A DNA stretch of 64,000 nt from Variovorax sp. (GTDB lineage: Bacteria; Pseudomonadota; Gammaproteobacteria; Burkholderiales; Burkholderiaceae_C), in the NCBI GenBank assembly GCA_017744935.1, contig JAGIAI010000024.1, positions 1 to 64,000 on the forward strand, read 5' to 3'. Within the stretch, counting starts at the first letter, position 1. The number at the start of each line of letters is the position of its first letter. Both the position numbers and the translations under genes were made by a program. The notes below the pieces were generated by a model. It was not told the DNA's origin. It saw nothing but the letters and a program-made list of their open reading frames with translations, and ran no database searches. Below are positions 1 to 8,429 of the stretch, piece by piece.

Positions 1-1115
1 CCCAGCTCGTTCGGTTGCTTCATCACCTGCCCGCCATAGAGCGTGGTGCAGCGGATGGCTTCCATGGGCGTGAAGCCCAGGTACTTCACGAAGAACTCCA
101 GGTCGCGCGCGTTCTGGCAATGCGGCGTGAAGGCGAACCCGTAGTCCCCGCCCGGAAGAATGCGCACGCCGCGCCGGTGCATGGCCTTGAGCGATTCGAG
201 CGCGTTGTCCCACTCGATCTGGTAGCCCATCGCGCAGGCCTTCTCGTAAGTGATGCCGTAGGCCTCGGCCTCGTACAGCATCGCGTAGAGGATCGCGATG
301 CCGGGCGCGACGAACACGCGGTCCTTCGCAGCTTCGAGCATGTCGAGCGTTTCCTCGTCAGTGAAGCTCGCGTGGTAGATCACGTCGATGCCGTGCCGCA
401 GCGCCTGCTTGACCGAAGCGGCCGAGCGCGCGTGCGCGGTGCCGCGCTTGCCGCGCACACGCACTTCCTCCATCGCGGCATGGACTTCGGCGTCGCTCAT
501 CCAGGTGGTCTCGGCGGGCGAGTCGGGCGTGAAGTTGTCGCCCGAGAGGTTGAGCTTGATGGAATCCACACCGTACTTCAGGAACATGCGCACCGCCTTG
601 CGCATCTCGTCGGCCGAGTTGACGTTGACGCCGAAGCTGAATTCCGGGAAGGGCAGATGCGGCAGCGTTTCGTCGCCGAGCCCTCCGGGGACGGTGATCT
701 CCTGGCTCGCCGCGAGGTAGCGCGGGCCGGGGATCTGCCCCGAGTTGATCGCGTTACGAGTCACCACATCGAGCCGGGGCTTCGCGCAGGCTGCGCCGAC
801 GCATGACGTGAAGCCGGCCTGCAGGTAGCGACCTGCCACCTTCGCGCACCACAGCACATGCTCTTCGAGTGGCATACGCTGGATGGCCGCCAGCGTGGCC
901 GCGTCGTTCCATGAGAAGTGCGTGTGGGCCTCGCACATGCCTGGCATCAGCGTGGCGCCTGCGCCGTCGACCACCATGGCGCCACTTGGCGCGATCGGCG
1001 CGGTGCTGCGGCCGACCTGCCGGATGCGGTTACCGCGCACCAGCACGCTGCCGGCGTACGGGTTCTGCCCGGTGCCGTCGAGGATGCGGACGTTGGTGAA
1101 GACAACATCGGCCAT
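1..1115 (-). CDS. Amidohydrolase (imidazolonepropionase-like), 3' end cut by window edge
   Basis: A metal-dependent hydrolase of the amidohydrolase superfamily, which typically opens cyclic amides or removes amino groups; the substrate is unknown. 371 codons are visible, and about 60 C-terminal residues are probably missing when it is compared with the next gene. The first metal ligands are H64 and H66 in EAHTHFSWND. Further conserved blocks are the TAHARS histidine and RILPGGDYGFAFTPH. The start ATG at 1115 opens MADVVFTNVR, matching the paralogue just upstream, with a 19-bp gap between the two genes. It is probably the last or next-to-last gene of the FAH-hydrolase operon. The family is firm and the substrate unassigned. 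Confidence 0.85.
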   Translation of the reverse strand, partial: MADVVFTNVRILDGTGQNPYAGSVLVRGNRIRQVGRSTAPIAPSGAMVVDGAGATLMPGMCEAHTHFSWNDAATLAAIQRMPLEEHVLWCAKVAGRYLQAGFTSCVGAACAKPRLDVVTRNAINSGQIPGPRYLAASQEITVPGGLGDETLPHLPFPEFSFGVNVNSADEMRKAVRMFLKYGVDSIKLNLSGDNFTPDSPAETTWMSDAEVHAAMEEVRVRGKRGTAHARSAASVKQALRHGIDVIYHASFTDEETLDMLEAAKDRVFVAPGIAILYAMLYEAEAYGITYEKACAMGYQIEWDNALESLKAMHRRGVRILPGGDYGFAFTPHCQNARDLEFFVKYLGFTPMEAIRCTTLYGGQVMKQPNEL

Positions 1116-1134
1116 GTCGTTCTCCTTGGTCTTG

Positions 1135-2424
1135 TCATGCGGCCCAGCGGGTCGTGTGTGCGCGGCGCACGGGTGGCGCGCGGTGGAATTCGCCGTCCTT
1201 CATGACGGCCAGGATGCGCGCCTTGTCCTGCAGCACCGTGATGTCGGCGAGCGGATCGCCGTCGATCAGGAGGATGTCCGCGAGATAGCCCTCGCGGATG
1301 TAGCCGAGCACCTTGCCCATGCGCATCATCGGCCCGCCCCATGCGGTCGCGGAGAGAAGCGCTTCCATGGTGCTCATGCCCACGTACTTCACGAAATATT
1401 CGAGGTCCTTCGCGTTGGTGCCGTGCGGCGTCCACGCAAAGCCGTAGTCGCCGCCAGGCAGGATGCGGATGCCGCGCTTGCGCATCGCTTTCATGCTTTC
1501 GATGGCGGCTTCGAGCTCGCGGTGGTAGCCCATCTGGCGCGTCACCTCGGGCGTCAGTCCCCATTCGCTCGCGTGATAGCTCGTGTTGATGAGCCATGCG
1601 AGGCCGGGCGCAATGTAGTGCTCGAACTTGTGCGCCTCCAGCATGTCCAGCGCTTCCTCATCGGTGAAGCTCGCGTGGTAGATCACCTCGATGCCCTGCT
1701 TGACGCACTGCTTGATCGACCATGTCGAGCGCGCATGCGCCGCGACGCGCTTGCCCCAGGCTTTGGCTTCCTGCACGCAGACGGCCACTTCCTCCTCGGT
1801 GAACTGGCTCATCTCGCTGGGCATGCCGGTGATCGATTCGCCCGAGAGATTGATCTTGAGCGAATCGACGCCGTACTTGGCGAACATGCGCACGCAGCGG
1901 CGCATCTCTTCGACGCCACTCACGACTGCGCCGAAAGCGAATTCGGGCTGCGGCAGATGCGGCTGCGTGGTGTCGCCGAGGCCGCCCGGCACGGTGATCT
2001 CCTGGCTCGCTGCGAGGTAGCGCGGGCCGATGATCGTGCCGTCAGCGATCGCATTGCGGATCACCACATCGAGCCGCGGCTTGGCGGTGGCCGCGCCGAC
2101 GCAGCTCGTCCAGCCCATGTCCAGATAGCGCTTCGCGACTTCGGCGCACCAGAGGATGTGTTCTTCCGGCGGCATGCGCTGGATCGCATCGAGGCTGGGC
2201 TGGTCGTTCCACGAGAAATGCGTGTGCGCCTCGACCATGCCGGGCATCAGGAAGGCGCCCGCGCCGTCGATGACCTGCGCACCCGCCACCGGCATCGAGG
2301 GCACTCCGTAGCCCGTCTTCACGACGCGCGCGATGCGGTTGCCTTGCACCAGCACATCGCCGGTGAACGGCGTTTCGCCGCCGCCGTCGAAGACGCGAAC
2401 GTTGGTGAACAGCACGTCGGCCAT
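1135..2424 (-). CDS. Amidohydrolase family protein (paralogue of the downstream gene)
   Basis: 429 residues, a normal length for imidazolonepropionase-type amidohydrolases. Metal ligands H67 and H69 lie in VEAHTHFSWN, with later conserved blocks AAHARS, VIYHASFTDEE and ILPGGDYGFAWTPHG. The C-terminal GYIREGYLADILLIDGDP is the beta-strand that closes the small sandwich domain of this superfamily. An in-frame extension to 2475 exists, but MADVLFTNVR at 2424 aligns with the paralogue's start and sits directly after the TGA of the upstream hydrolase (2427-2429). It shares long identical blocks with the gene at 1-1115, so the two arose by tandem duplication. Likely a cytoplasmic catabolic hydrolase; substrate not inferable. 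Confidence 0.88.
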   Translation of the reverse strand: MADVLFTNVRVFDGGGETPFTGDVLVQGNRIARVVKTGYGVPSMPVAGAQVIDGAGAFLMPGMVEAHTHFSWNDQPSLDAIQRMPPEEHILWCAEVAKRYLDMGWTSCVGAATAKPRLDVVIRNAIADGTIIGPRYLAASQEITVPGGLGDTTQPHLPQPEFAFGAVVSGVEEMRRCVRMFAKYGVDSLKINLSGESITGMPSEMSQFTEEEVAVCVQEAKAWGKRVAAHARSTWSIKQCVKQGIEVIYHASFTDEEALDMLEAHKFEHYIAPGLAWLINTSYHASEWGLTPEVTRQMGYHRELEAAIESMKAMRKRGIRILPGGDYGFAWTPHGTNAKDLEYFVKYVGMSTMEALLSATAWGGPMMRMGKVLGYIREGYLADILLIDGDPLADITVLQDKARILAVMKDGEFHRAPPVRRAHTTRWAA

Positions 2425-2426
2425 GT

Positions 2427-3224
2427 TCAGTTCCTCGCTTGTGCGGCCAGGAAGTCGCGCAGCTCGCGCTGGCATTCCTCGGGCCTTTCGATGGGCGTCC
2501 AGTGGCCGCAGCGCGGCAGGACCACCACGCGCTTTTCTGCTGCGCGATGCAGTCGGTCGGCCATGGCGCGTACTGCCTGCGGTGGCGCGACGCCATCTTC
2601 GTCGCCGGTGACCAGGAGCACGGGGGCTTCGATGCGCTCCACCTGCGCGGCGGGCGCACCGGCGAGCGCCTCGCAGCTACGCGCATAGGCTTCGCCGTCC
2701 TGGCGCATCAGGCTTTCGCGTACATAGGCGACGGCGACCGGCAGGCGCTGACGCGTGTCGGCGGAGATCGCGGCTTGCAGCAATCCCAGGGTGATCTCCT
2801 GCATGCCCGAGGCACCTTCACGCGCTTTCGCCGCGCGTGCCTTCATCGCGGCGCGCGCCGCGTCTGGCGGTGCGATCAGCGGGCCGAAAAGCGCCATGCT
2901 CGCCACGCACTTCGGATGGTCGGCCGCGATGTGCTGGCAGACGATCGTGCCCATCGAATGGCCGATCCAGTGCGCGCGCGAAACACCGAGCCGCTCGCAC
3001 ACACGCAGCAGTACCTCGACGTAGCGCGCGATGCTCAACTCACCCTCTGCGCGCTGCGAACGCCCGCTGCCTGGCAGGTCCGCGCGAATCACGCGATGCC
3101 GCGCCAGCGCCGGCATCAGCGGTGTGAAGGTGTTGCCGCTGCCGCCCAATCCGTGGACGCAGACGACAACGGGGCCTTCGCCTTCGTCCTCGACTGCGAT
3201 GCGATCGATGGTCTGGAATGCCAT
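2427..3224 (-). CDS. Alpha/beta hydrolase
   Basis: 265 residues with a clear alpha/beta-hydrolase fold: oxyanion segment VHGLGGSGNTF near residue 24, nucleophile S90 in IGHSMG, acid residue in VTGDEDG and catalytic His in RCGHWTPIERP. The start at 3224 (MAFQTIDRIAV) is preferred over an upstream in-frame ATG because that one lies inside the FAH gene. The gap to the FAH stop is four bases, so the two are almost certainly co-transcribed. In this setting it may hydrolyse an ester or C-C bond in the same degradation route as the FAH protein and the amidohydrolases. It resembles 3-oxoadipate enol-lactonase and meta-cleavage hydrolases in outline, but the substrate cannot be read from sequence. Confidence 0.87.
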   Translation of the reverse strand: MAFQTIDRIAVEDEGEGPVVVCVHGLGGSGNTFTPLMPALARHRVIRADLPGSGRSQRAEGELSIARYVEVLLRVCERLGVSRAHWIGHSMGTIVCQHIAADHPKCVASMALFGPLIAPPDAARAAMKARAAKAREGASGMQEITLGLLQAAISADTRQRLPVAVAYVRESLMRQDGEAYARSCEALAGAPAAQVERIEAPVLLVTGDEDGVAPPQAVRAMADRLHRAAEKRVVVLPRCGHWTPIERPEECQRELRDFLAAQARN

Positions 3225-3228
3225 GGCT

Positions 3229-4095
3229 TCACTCGAAACGGTTTTCGATGACACCGACGCCATCGATCTCGATACGCACCACGTCGCCCGACTTCAGCCA
3301 GCGCGGTGGATCGAATCCCATGCCGACGCCTGCGGGCGTGCCGGTCGCGATGACGTCGCCCGGATGCAGCGTGATACCGCGCGAACAGGTCTCGATCAGC
3401 GTGGGGATGTCGAAGATCATGTCCTTCGTGAGCCCGTCCTGACGCGGTTCGCCGTTGACCCAGCCGCGCACGCGCGTGGCGCGGCCATCGAGTTCATCGG
3501 CGGTCACGATCCAGGGACCCATCGGGCAGAAGTTGTCGAAGCTCTTGCCGAGGTCCCACTGCTGGTGGCGCATCTGCACGTCGCGTGCGGTCACGTCGTT
3601 GACGATCGTGTAGCCGAAGACGTGGTCCATCGCACGCGAGCGAGGGATGTCGCGACCGCCGCGTCCGATGACCACGGCGAGTTCGGATTCATAGTCGACC
3701 TGGATCGTGGTGGAGGCGGAGGGCATGCGTACCGCTTCGAACGGGCCGATCACGCACTCGCCGAGCTTGCCGAAGACGATCGGCCACGGATCGCTCGTGG
3801 GCATCGTCTCGCGAAACACCGTGCCGGCAAGCTCCTGCGCATGCGCGCGGTAGTTGCGACCCACGCAGAAGAGGCTTCGCAGGGGTCGGGGCAGTGGGGC
3901 GCGCAGGGTGACGACGTCGACCGGCAGTCGCGTTCCGGAAGGCTGTGGGAGTGGTTCGCCGCGTGCCAGCGCCTGGATCAGCGGGAGTGCACCGCGGGAT
4001 GCATCGACGGCGGCGAGCGGCGTAGCCTCGCGCCCGTCGGCCGAAATCGTGCCGACGTGCTCGCGTCCACCCCAACTCCAGCTGGCCAAGCGCAT
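3229..4095 (-). CDS. Fumarylacetoacetate hydrolase (FAH) family protein
   Basis: 288 residues, the usual size for the family that includes FAH, 2-hydroxyhepta-2,4-diene-1,7-dioate isomerase and acylpyruvases. The N-terminal part (MRLASWSWGGREHVG) is a typical short cap. The catalytic domain carries GRNYRAHAQE, the metal-binding DYESELAVVIG, FGYTIVNDVTARD and GTPAGVGMGFDP. The start at 4095 gives the family-typical N terminus; the open frame continues upstream over the operator region and into the regulator's antisense strand, which is not credible coding. It is first in the minus-strand operon and divergent from the TetR-type gene, with a perfect palindrome between them, so repression by that regulator is likely. 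Confidence 0.88.
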   Translation of the reverse strand: MRLASWSWGGREHVGTISADGREATPLAAVDASRGALPLIQALARGEPLPQPSGTRLPVDVVTLRAPLPRPLRSLFCVGRNYRAHAQELAGTVFRETMPTSDPWPIVFGKLGECVIGPFEAVRMPSASTTIQVDYESELAVVIGRGGRDIPRSRAMDHVFGYTIVNDVTARDVQMRHQQWDLGKSFDNFCPMGPWIVTADELDGRATRVRGWVNGEPRQDGLTKDMIFDIPTLIETCSRGITLHPGDVIATGTPAGVGMGFDPPRWLKSGDVVRIEIDGVGVIENRFE

Positions 4096-4168
4096 GCCGT
4101 TGTCTCCGGGTTGTCTCGCGAGTCCGTGGGACGTGCGTCCGATGCCGCGAGATCTGGATTTTCCGATT

Positions 4169-4188
4169 TTTGAGACTTGCGTCTCAAA
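4169..4188. promoter_or_regulatory. Candidate operator: perfect inverted repeat between divergent genes
   Basis: TTTGAGAC at 4169-4176 and GTCTCAAA at 4181-4188 are exact reverse complements separated by TTGC, so this is a 20-bp dyad with perfect 8-bp arms. It lies in the 171-bp space between the FAH gene (start 4095) and the TetR-type regulator (start 4267). Size and position fit a TetR-family operator acting on both promoters. Binding is inferred. Confidence 0.62.
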
Positions 4189-4266
4189 TCGGGACCGGTG
4201 CATCATACGTGCCGTCCTCGGACCTTCACAAGACACGTCAGGCCAATCAGAACCCGTACAAACCCC

Positions 4267-4995
4267 ATGGCTCGACTGAAGCACAAGCTGAGCGAACCCC
4301 CCGTGCCTCCGGAGCGCGGAGTGAGGGCTGCAACTTTCAAACTCCTGCTCGAGACTGCGATCGACATCATCCAGAAGAGCGGCCACATTCCCTCGGTGGC
4401 CGAAGCCGCGGCGCGTGCGAAGGTGTCGCGCGCGACGGCCTACAGGTATTTTCCGAGCCGCAGTGCGCTGGTGACAGCCGTTGTCGACAGTTCGCTCGGC
4501 CCGGTGCGCAAGCTGGCTTCCGATACGCCGGGCGGGCGCGAGCGTGTACATGAACTCTTTCTCCAGACCTTTCCGCGCTTCAAGGAATTCGAGGCACCGA
4601 TGCGTGCTGCGGCGCAACTTTCACTGGAGCAGTGGGGGCTGGAGCGGGCGGGCCTGCTTGAAGAGGAGCCCTATCGCCGGGGGCATCGGGTGCGGATTCT
4701 TGAACACGCGATCGCGCCGCTGGTGCCGCAGCTTCGGCCTGCTGTGCGAGACAGGCTGCATCGTGCGCTGTCGGTCGTCTACGGCATCGAGCCGTACGTC
4801 ATCCTCAAGGACATCTGGGGACTGAGCGACCGGGAGGTGGAACGCACTGCGCTGTGGATGGCGGATGCGTTGATCGATGCGGCGCTACGGGAATCGGAGC
4901 ACAAGCCGGCGGCGCGAGGCAACGGCGCGGCCGGCGAGGCCCGGAGCAGCACCAGCAACGGAGCGCGACGTCCAGCCGCGACTTCCAAGCGTTGA
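4267..4995 (+). CDS. TetR-type transcriptional regulator
   Basis: 242 residues. The N-terminal helix-turn-helix is evident in VAEAAARAKVSRATAYRYFP (about residues 45-64), the tetra-helical TetR pattern ending in the AYRYF recognition helix. The remaining ~170 residues form the variable ligand-binding domain, and the last ~30 residues are a basic, low-complexity tail (AARGNGAAGEARSS onward) likely disordered. An in-frame open stretch begins at 4177 but overlaps the palindrome, so ATG 4267 (MARLKHKLSE) is taken. Its divergent position suggests local repression of the degradation operon, with a pathway intermediate as inducer. Confidence 0.87.
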   Translation: MARLKHKLSEPPVPPERGVRAATFKLLLETAIDIIQKSGHIPSVAEAAARAKVSRATAYRYFPSRSALVTAVVDSSLGPVRKLASDTPGGRERVHELFLQTFPRFKEFEAPMRAAAQLSLEQWGLERAGLLEEEPYRRGHRVRILEHAIAPLVPQLRPAVRDRLHRALSVVYGIEPYVILKDIWGLSDREVERTALWMADALIDAALRESEHKPAARGNGAAGEARSSTSNGARRPAATSKR

Positions 4996-5033
4996 TCGAT
5001 CCGGCCGAAGTGGCGCCGGAATCTGGTCGAAGT

Positions 5034-5837
5034 TCAGCCTTGTGAGAGGGCCTGAAGCTCTTCGTCGGTGAATCCAGCCCTGGCACGTGCTTCGAGATTG
5101 AAGGGCGCCTTCAGGCGCGGCGCCTCGTGGCGACGGTAGAGCACCCGGTAGTGGGAGATGGGATCGAGTCCATCTCGCTCGCAAAGCCAGCGATACCAGC
5201 GGTTGCCGATTGCGACATGGCCGACTTCGTCGCGCAGGATGATGTCGAGGATCGCGCACGCGGCGTGTGCATCCGGCGTGTTGACGCGCCGTAGCTTGGC
5301 CTGGATGAGCGGCGTGGCATCGAGCCCGCGCGCTTCGAGTGTGCGCGGCACCAGCGCCATGCGCGCGACGATGTCGTCCTTCGTCTTCTCGCACATGCTC
5401 CACAGGCCGTCGTGGCCGGCGAAGTCGCCATAGCGGTTGCCCCTCTCCTGCAGATGCGCGTGGAGGAGGGTGAAGTGCTGGGCTTCCTCGTTGGCGATGC
5501 GGAGCCACTCGCGGTAGAAGTCCTCGGGCATGCCGTCGAAGCGCCAGGCAGCGTCGAGCGCGAGATTGATCGCGTTGAATTCGATGTGGCAGATGGAGTG
5601 AATCAGCGCCGCGCGGCCTTCAGGTGTGAAGGGCGAGCGCTTCCCGACCGCAGTGGCGGAAACGCGCAGCGGCCGTTCCGGTCGGCCGGGTACGCCGATG
5701 TCGTCTCCGGATGTGCGCACTGGCTGCAGGGAAAGGGGCTCATCGCCCAACTGCGCGAAGAGTGCACGGGTGGTGGCCACCTTCTGTTCGGGGTCTGTGA
5801 GGCGCAGCGCGGCAAGGGCGCGAAGGCGGGGGTGCAT
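5034..5837 (-). CDS. DUF455 ferritin-like protein
   Basis: 267 residues, matching the DUF455 family of diiron ferritin-like four-helix-bundle proteins, distantly related to the tRNA hydroxylase MiaE. Likely iron ligands are visible: the Glu of [12 protein letters not shown], the ExxH pair in [10 protein letters not shown], and the second ExxH in [14 protein letters not shown]. The biochemical role of the family is not established as far as I know. The start ([11 protein letters not shown]) at 5837 leaves only 39 bp to the divergent carbonic-anhydrase gene, so the two promoters must overlap. The open frame continues upstream through the antisense of that gene, which I discount. Confidence 0.83.
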   Translation of the reverse strand: MHPRLRALAALRLTDPEQKVATTRALFAQLGDEPLSLQPVRTSGDDIGVPGRPERPLRVSATAVGKRSPFTPEGRAALIHSICHIEFNAINLALDAAWRFDGMPEDFYREWLRIANEEAQHFTLLHAHLQERGNRYGDFAGHDGLWSMCEKTKDDIVARMALVPRTLEARGLDATPLIQAKLRRVNTPDAHAACAILDIILRDEVGHVAIGNRWYRWLCERDGLDPISHYRVLYRRHEAPRLKAPFNLEARARAGFTDEELQALSQG

Positions 5838-5876
5838 CCCTACAATTCTAGGTTTTCGACCTCTGGAGACTCCGCG

Positions 5877-6401
5877 ATGGCCTTGTATGAACTCGATGGC
5901 GTGGCGCCGCAACTGGGAGAGGGCGCCTGGGTTGCCGACAGTGCGCAGGTGATGGGCAATGTCGTGCTGGCCGAAAACGCCAGCGTGTGGTTTGGCGCGG
6001 TGCTGCGCGGTGACACGGAATCGCTCCGGATCGGCCGCAACAGCAACATTCAGGACCTCTCGGTGCTGCATGCCGACCATGGCTGTCCGCTGAACATCGG
6101 GGAAAACGTCACCGTCGGGCACCAGGTCATGCTCCACGGCTGCACCGTCGGCGACAACTCGCTGATCGGCATCCAGGCGGTGGTCTTGAATAACGCGAAG
6201 ATCGGCCGCAATTGCATCGTCGGCGCCGGCAGCGTCGTGACCGAAGGCAAGGAGTTTCCCGACAACTCGCTCATCATCGGTTCGCCGGCCAAGGTGGTCC
6301 GCACGCTGGACGAGGCCGCGGCCGCCAAGCTGCGCCAGAGCGCTGAACACTATGTCGAAAACGCCCATCGCTTTGCGAAGGGACTGAAAAAGATTGCTTG
6401 A
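5877..6401 (+). CDS. Gamma-carbonic anhydrase family protein
   Basis: 174 residues forming a left-handed parallel beta-helix of hexapeptide repeats ([20 protein letters not shown] and following). The gamma-class metal histidines are present in LHADHG and in GHQVMLHGC. The C-terminal helix [16 protein letters not shown] is typical. Members are cytoplasmic trimers; many are of uncertain carbonic anhydrase activity. The TGA stop overlaps the hslO ATG by one base (6401), so the two are probably translationally coupled. The start at ATG 5877 gives the family-standard MALYELDG N terminus. Confidence 0.9.
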   Translation: MALYELDGVAPQLGEGAWVADSAQVMGNVVLAENASVWFGAVLRGDTESLRIGRNSNIQDLSVLHADHGCPLNIGENVTVGHQVMLHGCTVGDNSLIGIQAVVLNNAKIGRNCIVGAGSVVTEGKEFPDNSLIIGSPAKVVRTLDEAAAAKLRQSAEHYVENAHRFAKGLKKIA

Positions 6402-7399
6402 TGTCTGAACTTCACAAGTTCCTGTTCGAAGGCCTGCCGGTGCGCGGGATGATCGTGCGCCTGACCGAGTCCTGGCAGGAAGTGCTGGCGCGCCGTGCGT
6501 CGAACTCCGAGACGGGCGCGTATCCGCAGCCCATGGCCGAGCTGCTCGGCGAGATGACCGCCGCAGCCACGCTGATGCAGGCCAACATCAAGTTCAATGG
6601 CTCGCTGATCCTGCAGATCTTCGGCGACGGACCGGTCAAGGTCGCGGTGGCTGAAGTGAAGCCCGACCTGAGCCTGCGCTCCACGGCCAAGGCCATGGGC
6701 GAGATCGCCGCGGACGCGAAGCTGTCGGAAATGGTCAACGTGCACGGGAAGGGCCGCTGCGCGATCACGCTCGACCCCAAGGACAAGCTCCCGGGCCAGC
6801 AGCCCTATCAGGGCGTGGTGCCGCTCGTCGACGAAAAGGGCAGGAAGCTCGAACGGATGAGCGAAATCCTCCAGCACTACATGCTGCAGAGCGAGCAGCT
6901 CGACACGACCCTGGTGCTTGCTGCGGACGACAAGATCGCGGCCGGGCTGCTGATCCAGCGCCTGCCGGTCAAGGGCGAAGCCAATCTTGAAGGCACGGCC
7001 GAGGGCGGTCGCGAGCAGGTGCAGCAAGACCAGATCGGCCACAACGAGGACTACAACCGCATTTCGATCCTCGCGTCGAGCCTGACGCGCGACGAGTTGC
7101 TGACGCTCGATGTCGACACGATCCTGCGCCGCTTGTTCTGGGAAGAGAAGGTGCTGCGCTTCGAGCCGCAGACCGGCATGCTGGGCCCGCACTTCGCCTG
7201 CACTTGCGGTCGCACCCGCGTGGAGAGCATGATCCGCGGCCTTGGCCGGGAAGAGGCCGACAGCATCATCGCGGAGCGCGGCAACATCGAAGTCGGATGC
7301 GACTTCTGCGGCAAGCAGTACCACTTCGATGCGGTGGATGCGGCGCAGATATTCACCGCGCCGGGCGATCAGATGCCGGGCACCGCGGTCGTCCAATAG
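6401..7399 (+). CDS. hslO: Hsp33 redox-regulated chaperone
   Basis: 332 residues. Hsp33 is a cytosolic holdase activated by oxidation: in the reduced state four cysteines bind zinc, and on oxidative stress they form disulfides and expose the substrate surface. Those cysteines are visible as C267-x-C269 and C300-x2-C303 (FACTCGR and GCDFCGKQYHFD). N-terminal core motifs include the VRLTESWQEV region and ATLMQANIKFNGSLILQI. The ATG at 6401 overlaps the preceding stop (TGATG). Somewhat longer than the roughly 290-residue E. coli protein. Nothing unusual in composition. Confidence 0.93.
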   Translation: MSELHKFLFEGLPVRGMIVRLTESWQEVLARRASNSETGAYPQPMAELLGEMTAAATLMQANIKFNGSLILQIFGDGPVKVAVAEVKPDLSLRSTAKAMGEIAADAKLSEMVNVHGKGRCAITLDPKDKLPGQQPYQGVVPLVDEKGRKLERMSEILQHYMLQSEQLDTTLVLAADDKIAAGLLIQRLPVKGEANLEGTAEGGREQVQQDQIGHNEDYNRISILASSLTRDELLTLDVDTILRRLFWEEKVLRFEPQTGMLGPHFACTCGRTRVESMIRGLGREEADSIIAERGNIEVGCDFCGKQYHFDAVDAAQIFTAPGDQMPGTAVVQ

Positions 7400-7417
7400 T
7401 CGCGCAGCGCGCGGCGA

Positions 7418-8401
7418 TCAGTTGCGCCGCGCGGTGTCGAAGTCGCTGAAGCGGATGTCCGGCGCGCTGGTGTTGTGGCGCGACGGCGTGGTCCGTGCAA
7501 ACCGGACCTGCGCAGCTTCGATCGATGAAATCTCGGGCAACGGTTTCGTCTCCGGCGTGGCGGAGCGGGTCGATTGCCACGTGAGTTCGCTCACGTCCGC
7601 GTTGTCCGCCGCCACGTACATCGAGCGAAGCACCGCAAATGGCCGCGATTTCTGCGTGGCCGGGTGAAGCGACACGTCGAGCGCAGTGCGTTCCTCGCTG
7701 ATCTCCGCGACCTTGATCGAGGCACTCTCGCCGTTGGCGAAGCGAAGACGGAACGAGAGCGGCTGCGTCTGAATCGCGATCGACGAGATATCGACCACTG
7801 GCCGGCCAGCATCCTCGACCGGCCCCATGAGGAACGATGAGCCGTACACGCCATCGCCGAAGCGCGCCAACGGCAAAGGCTTGAGTCGCCAGTAGCCGTC
7901 AGCGGGGTAGAGCACCAGCGCCTCCATCGGCTTCTTGCCCTTTTCCTTGCCCTTCGCGAATACCTGGACCAGATGGAAGTCATTGCCCGAACGGGCGCCG
8001 ACGCGGACCGGCACGCGGTTCGGCCGCCAGAAAGTTGGTAGCGTCATGCCGACGATCGTCCATTGCGGGCCGTCGTACAGCACCACGCGACGCGCCTTGA
8101 ACTTGTAGCTCGGGTCCGTCGGGTGGGCGCCGCCATCGAAGTTGCAGGCCGAGAAGTCGGGCGCGGTGACGTCTTTCTCGATCTTGTCGATGTAGGAAGG
8201 CTGGAGCGCCTCGACGCGGAAACTCGTGATGCCCTGACCGCGGAGAACCATCGAAACGTTGTCCTCCTCAGCGCAGGCCGTGGGGCGGGTCTTGTTTTCG
8301 ACTGTCGCTGTCGCCGGCGCCGCGAAGGCCGTGAATACGGAACAGGAGAGGGCGAGGATGCTGGATGTTGCGAGGAGCCTGCGGTGCTGTGTACGTGCCA
8401 T
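7418..8401 (-). CDS. Conserved hypothetical exported protein
   Basis: 327 residues. The N-terminus MARTQHRRLLATSSILALSC is a charged region followed by a hydrophobic segment, most likely a Sec signal peptide cleaved after an AFA-like site. The mature part is soluble and beta-rich with KARRVVLYDGPQWTIVGMTLP and VLYPADGYWRLKPLPLARFG, and contains two cysteines (ACAEED, SACNFDGG) that could pair in the periplasm. I do not recognise the family. It follows the P-loop ATPase gene by 28 bp on the same strand and converges on hslO. The frame is open upstream to 8782, but that part is the antisense of the ATPase coding region and lacks a signal peptide. Confidence 0.75.
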   Translation of the reverse strand: MARTQHRRLLATSSILALSCSVFTAFAAPATATVENKTRPTACAEEDNVSMVLRGQGITSFRVEALQPSYIDKIEKDVTAPDFSACNFDGGAHPTDPSYKFKARRVVLYDGPQWTIVGMTLPTFWRPNRVPVRVGARSGNDFHLVQVFAKGKEKGKKPMEALVLYPADGYWRLKPLPLARFGDGVYGSSFLMGPVEDAGRPVVDISSIAIQTQPLSFRLRFANGESASIKVAEISEERTALDVSLHPATQKSRPFAVLRSMYVAADNADVSELTWQSTRSATPETKPLPEISSIEAAQVRFARTTPSRHNTSAPDIRFSDFDTARRN

Positions 8402-8429
8402 GGGTTGTGCGTGCGGAGAACCGCTTCCG

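Noticed and set aside
883-2688. A 601-codon plus-strand open frame opposite the amidohydrolase genes
   Set aside because: It is the mirror reading of GC-rich coding sequence: no domain, His/Arg/Ala-rich, and it lies on genes with intact metal motifs. The same applies to the long antisense frames at 12077-14065, 24001-25986 and 54777-57407.
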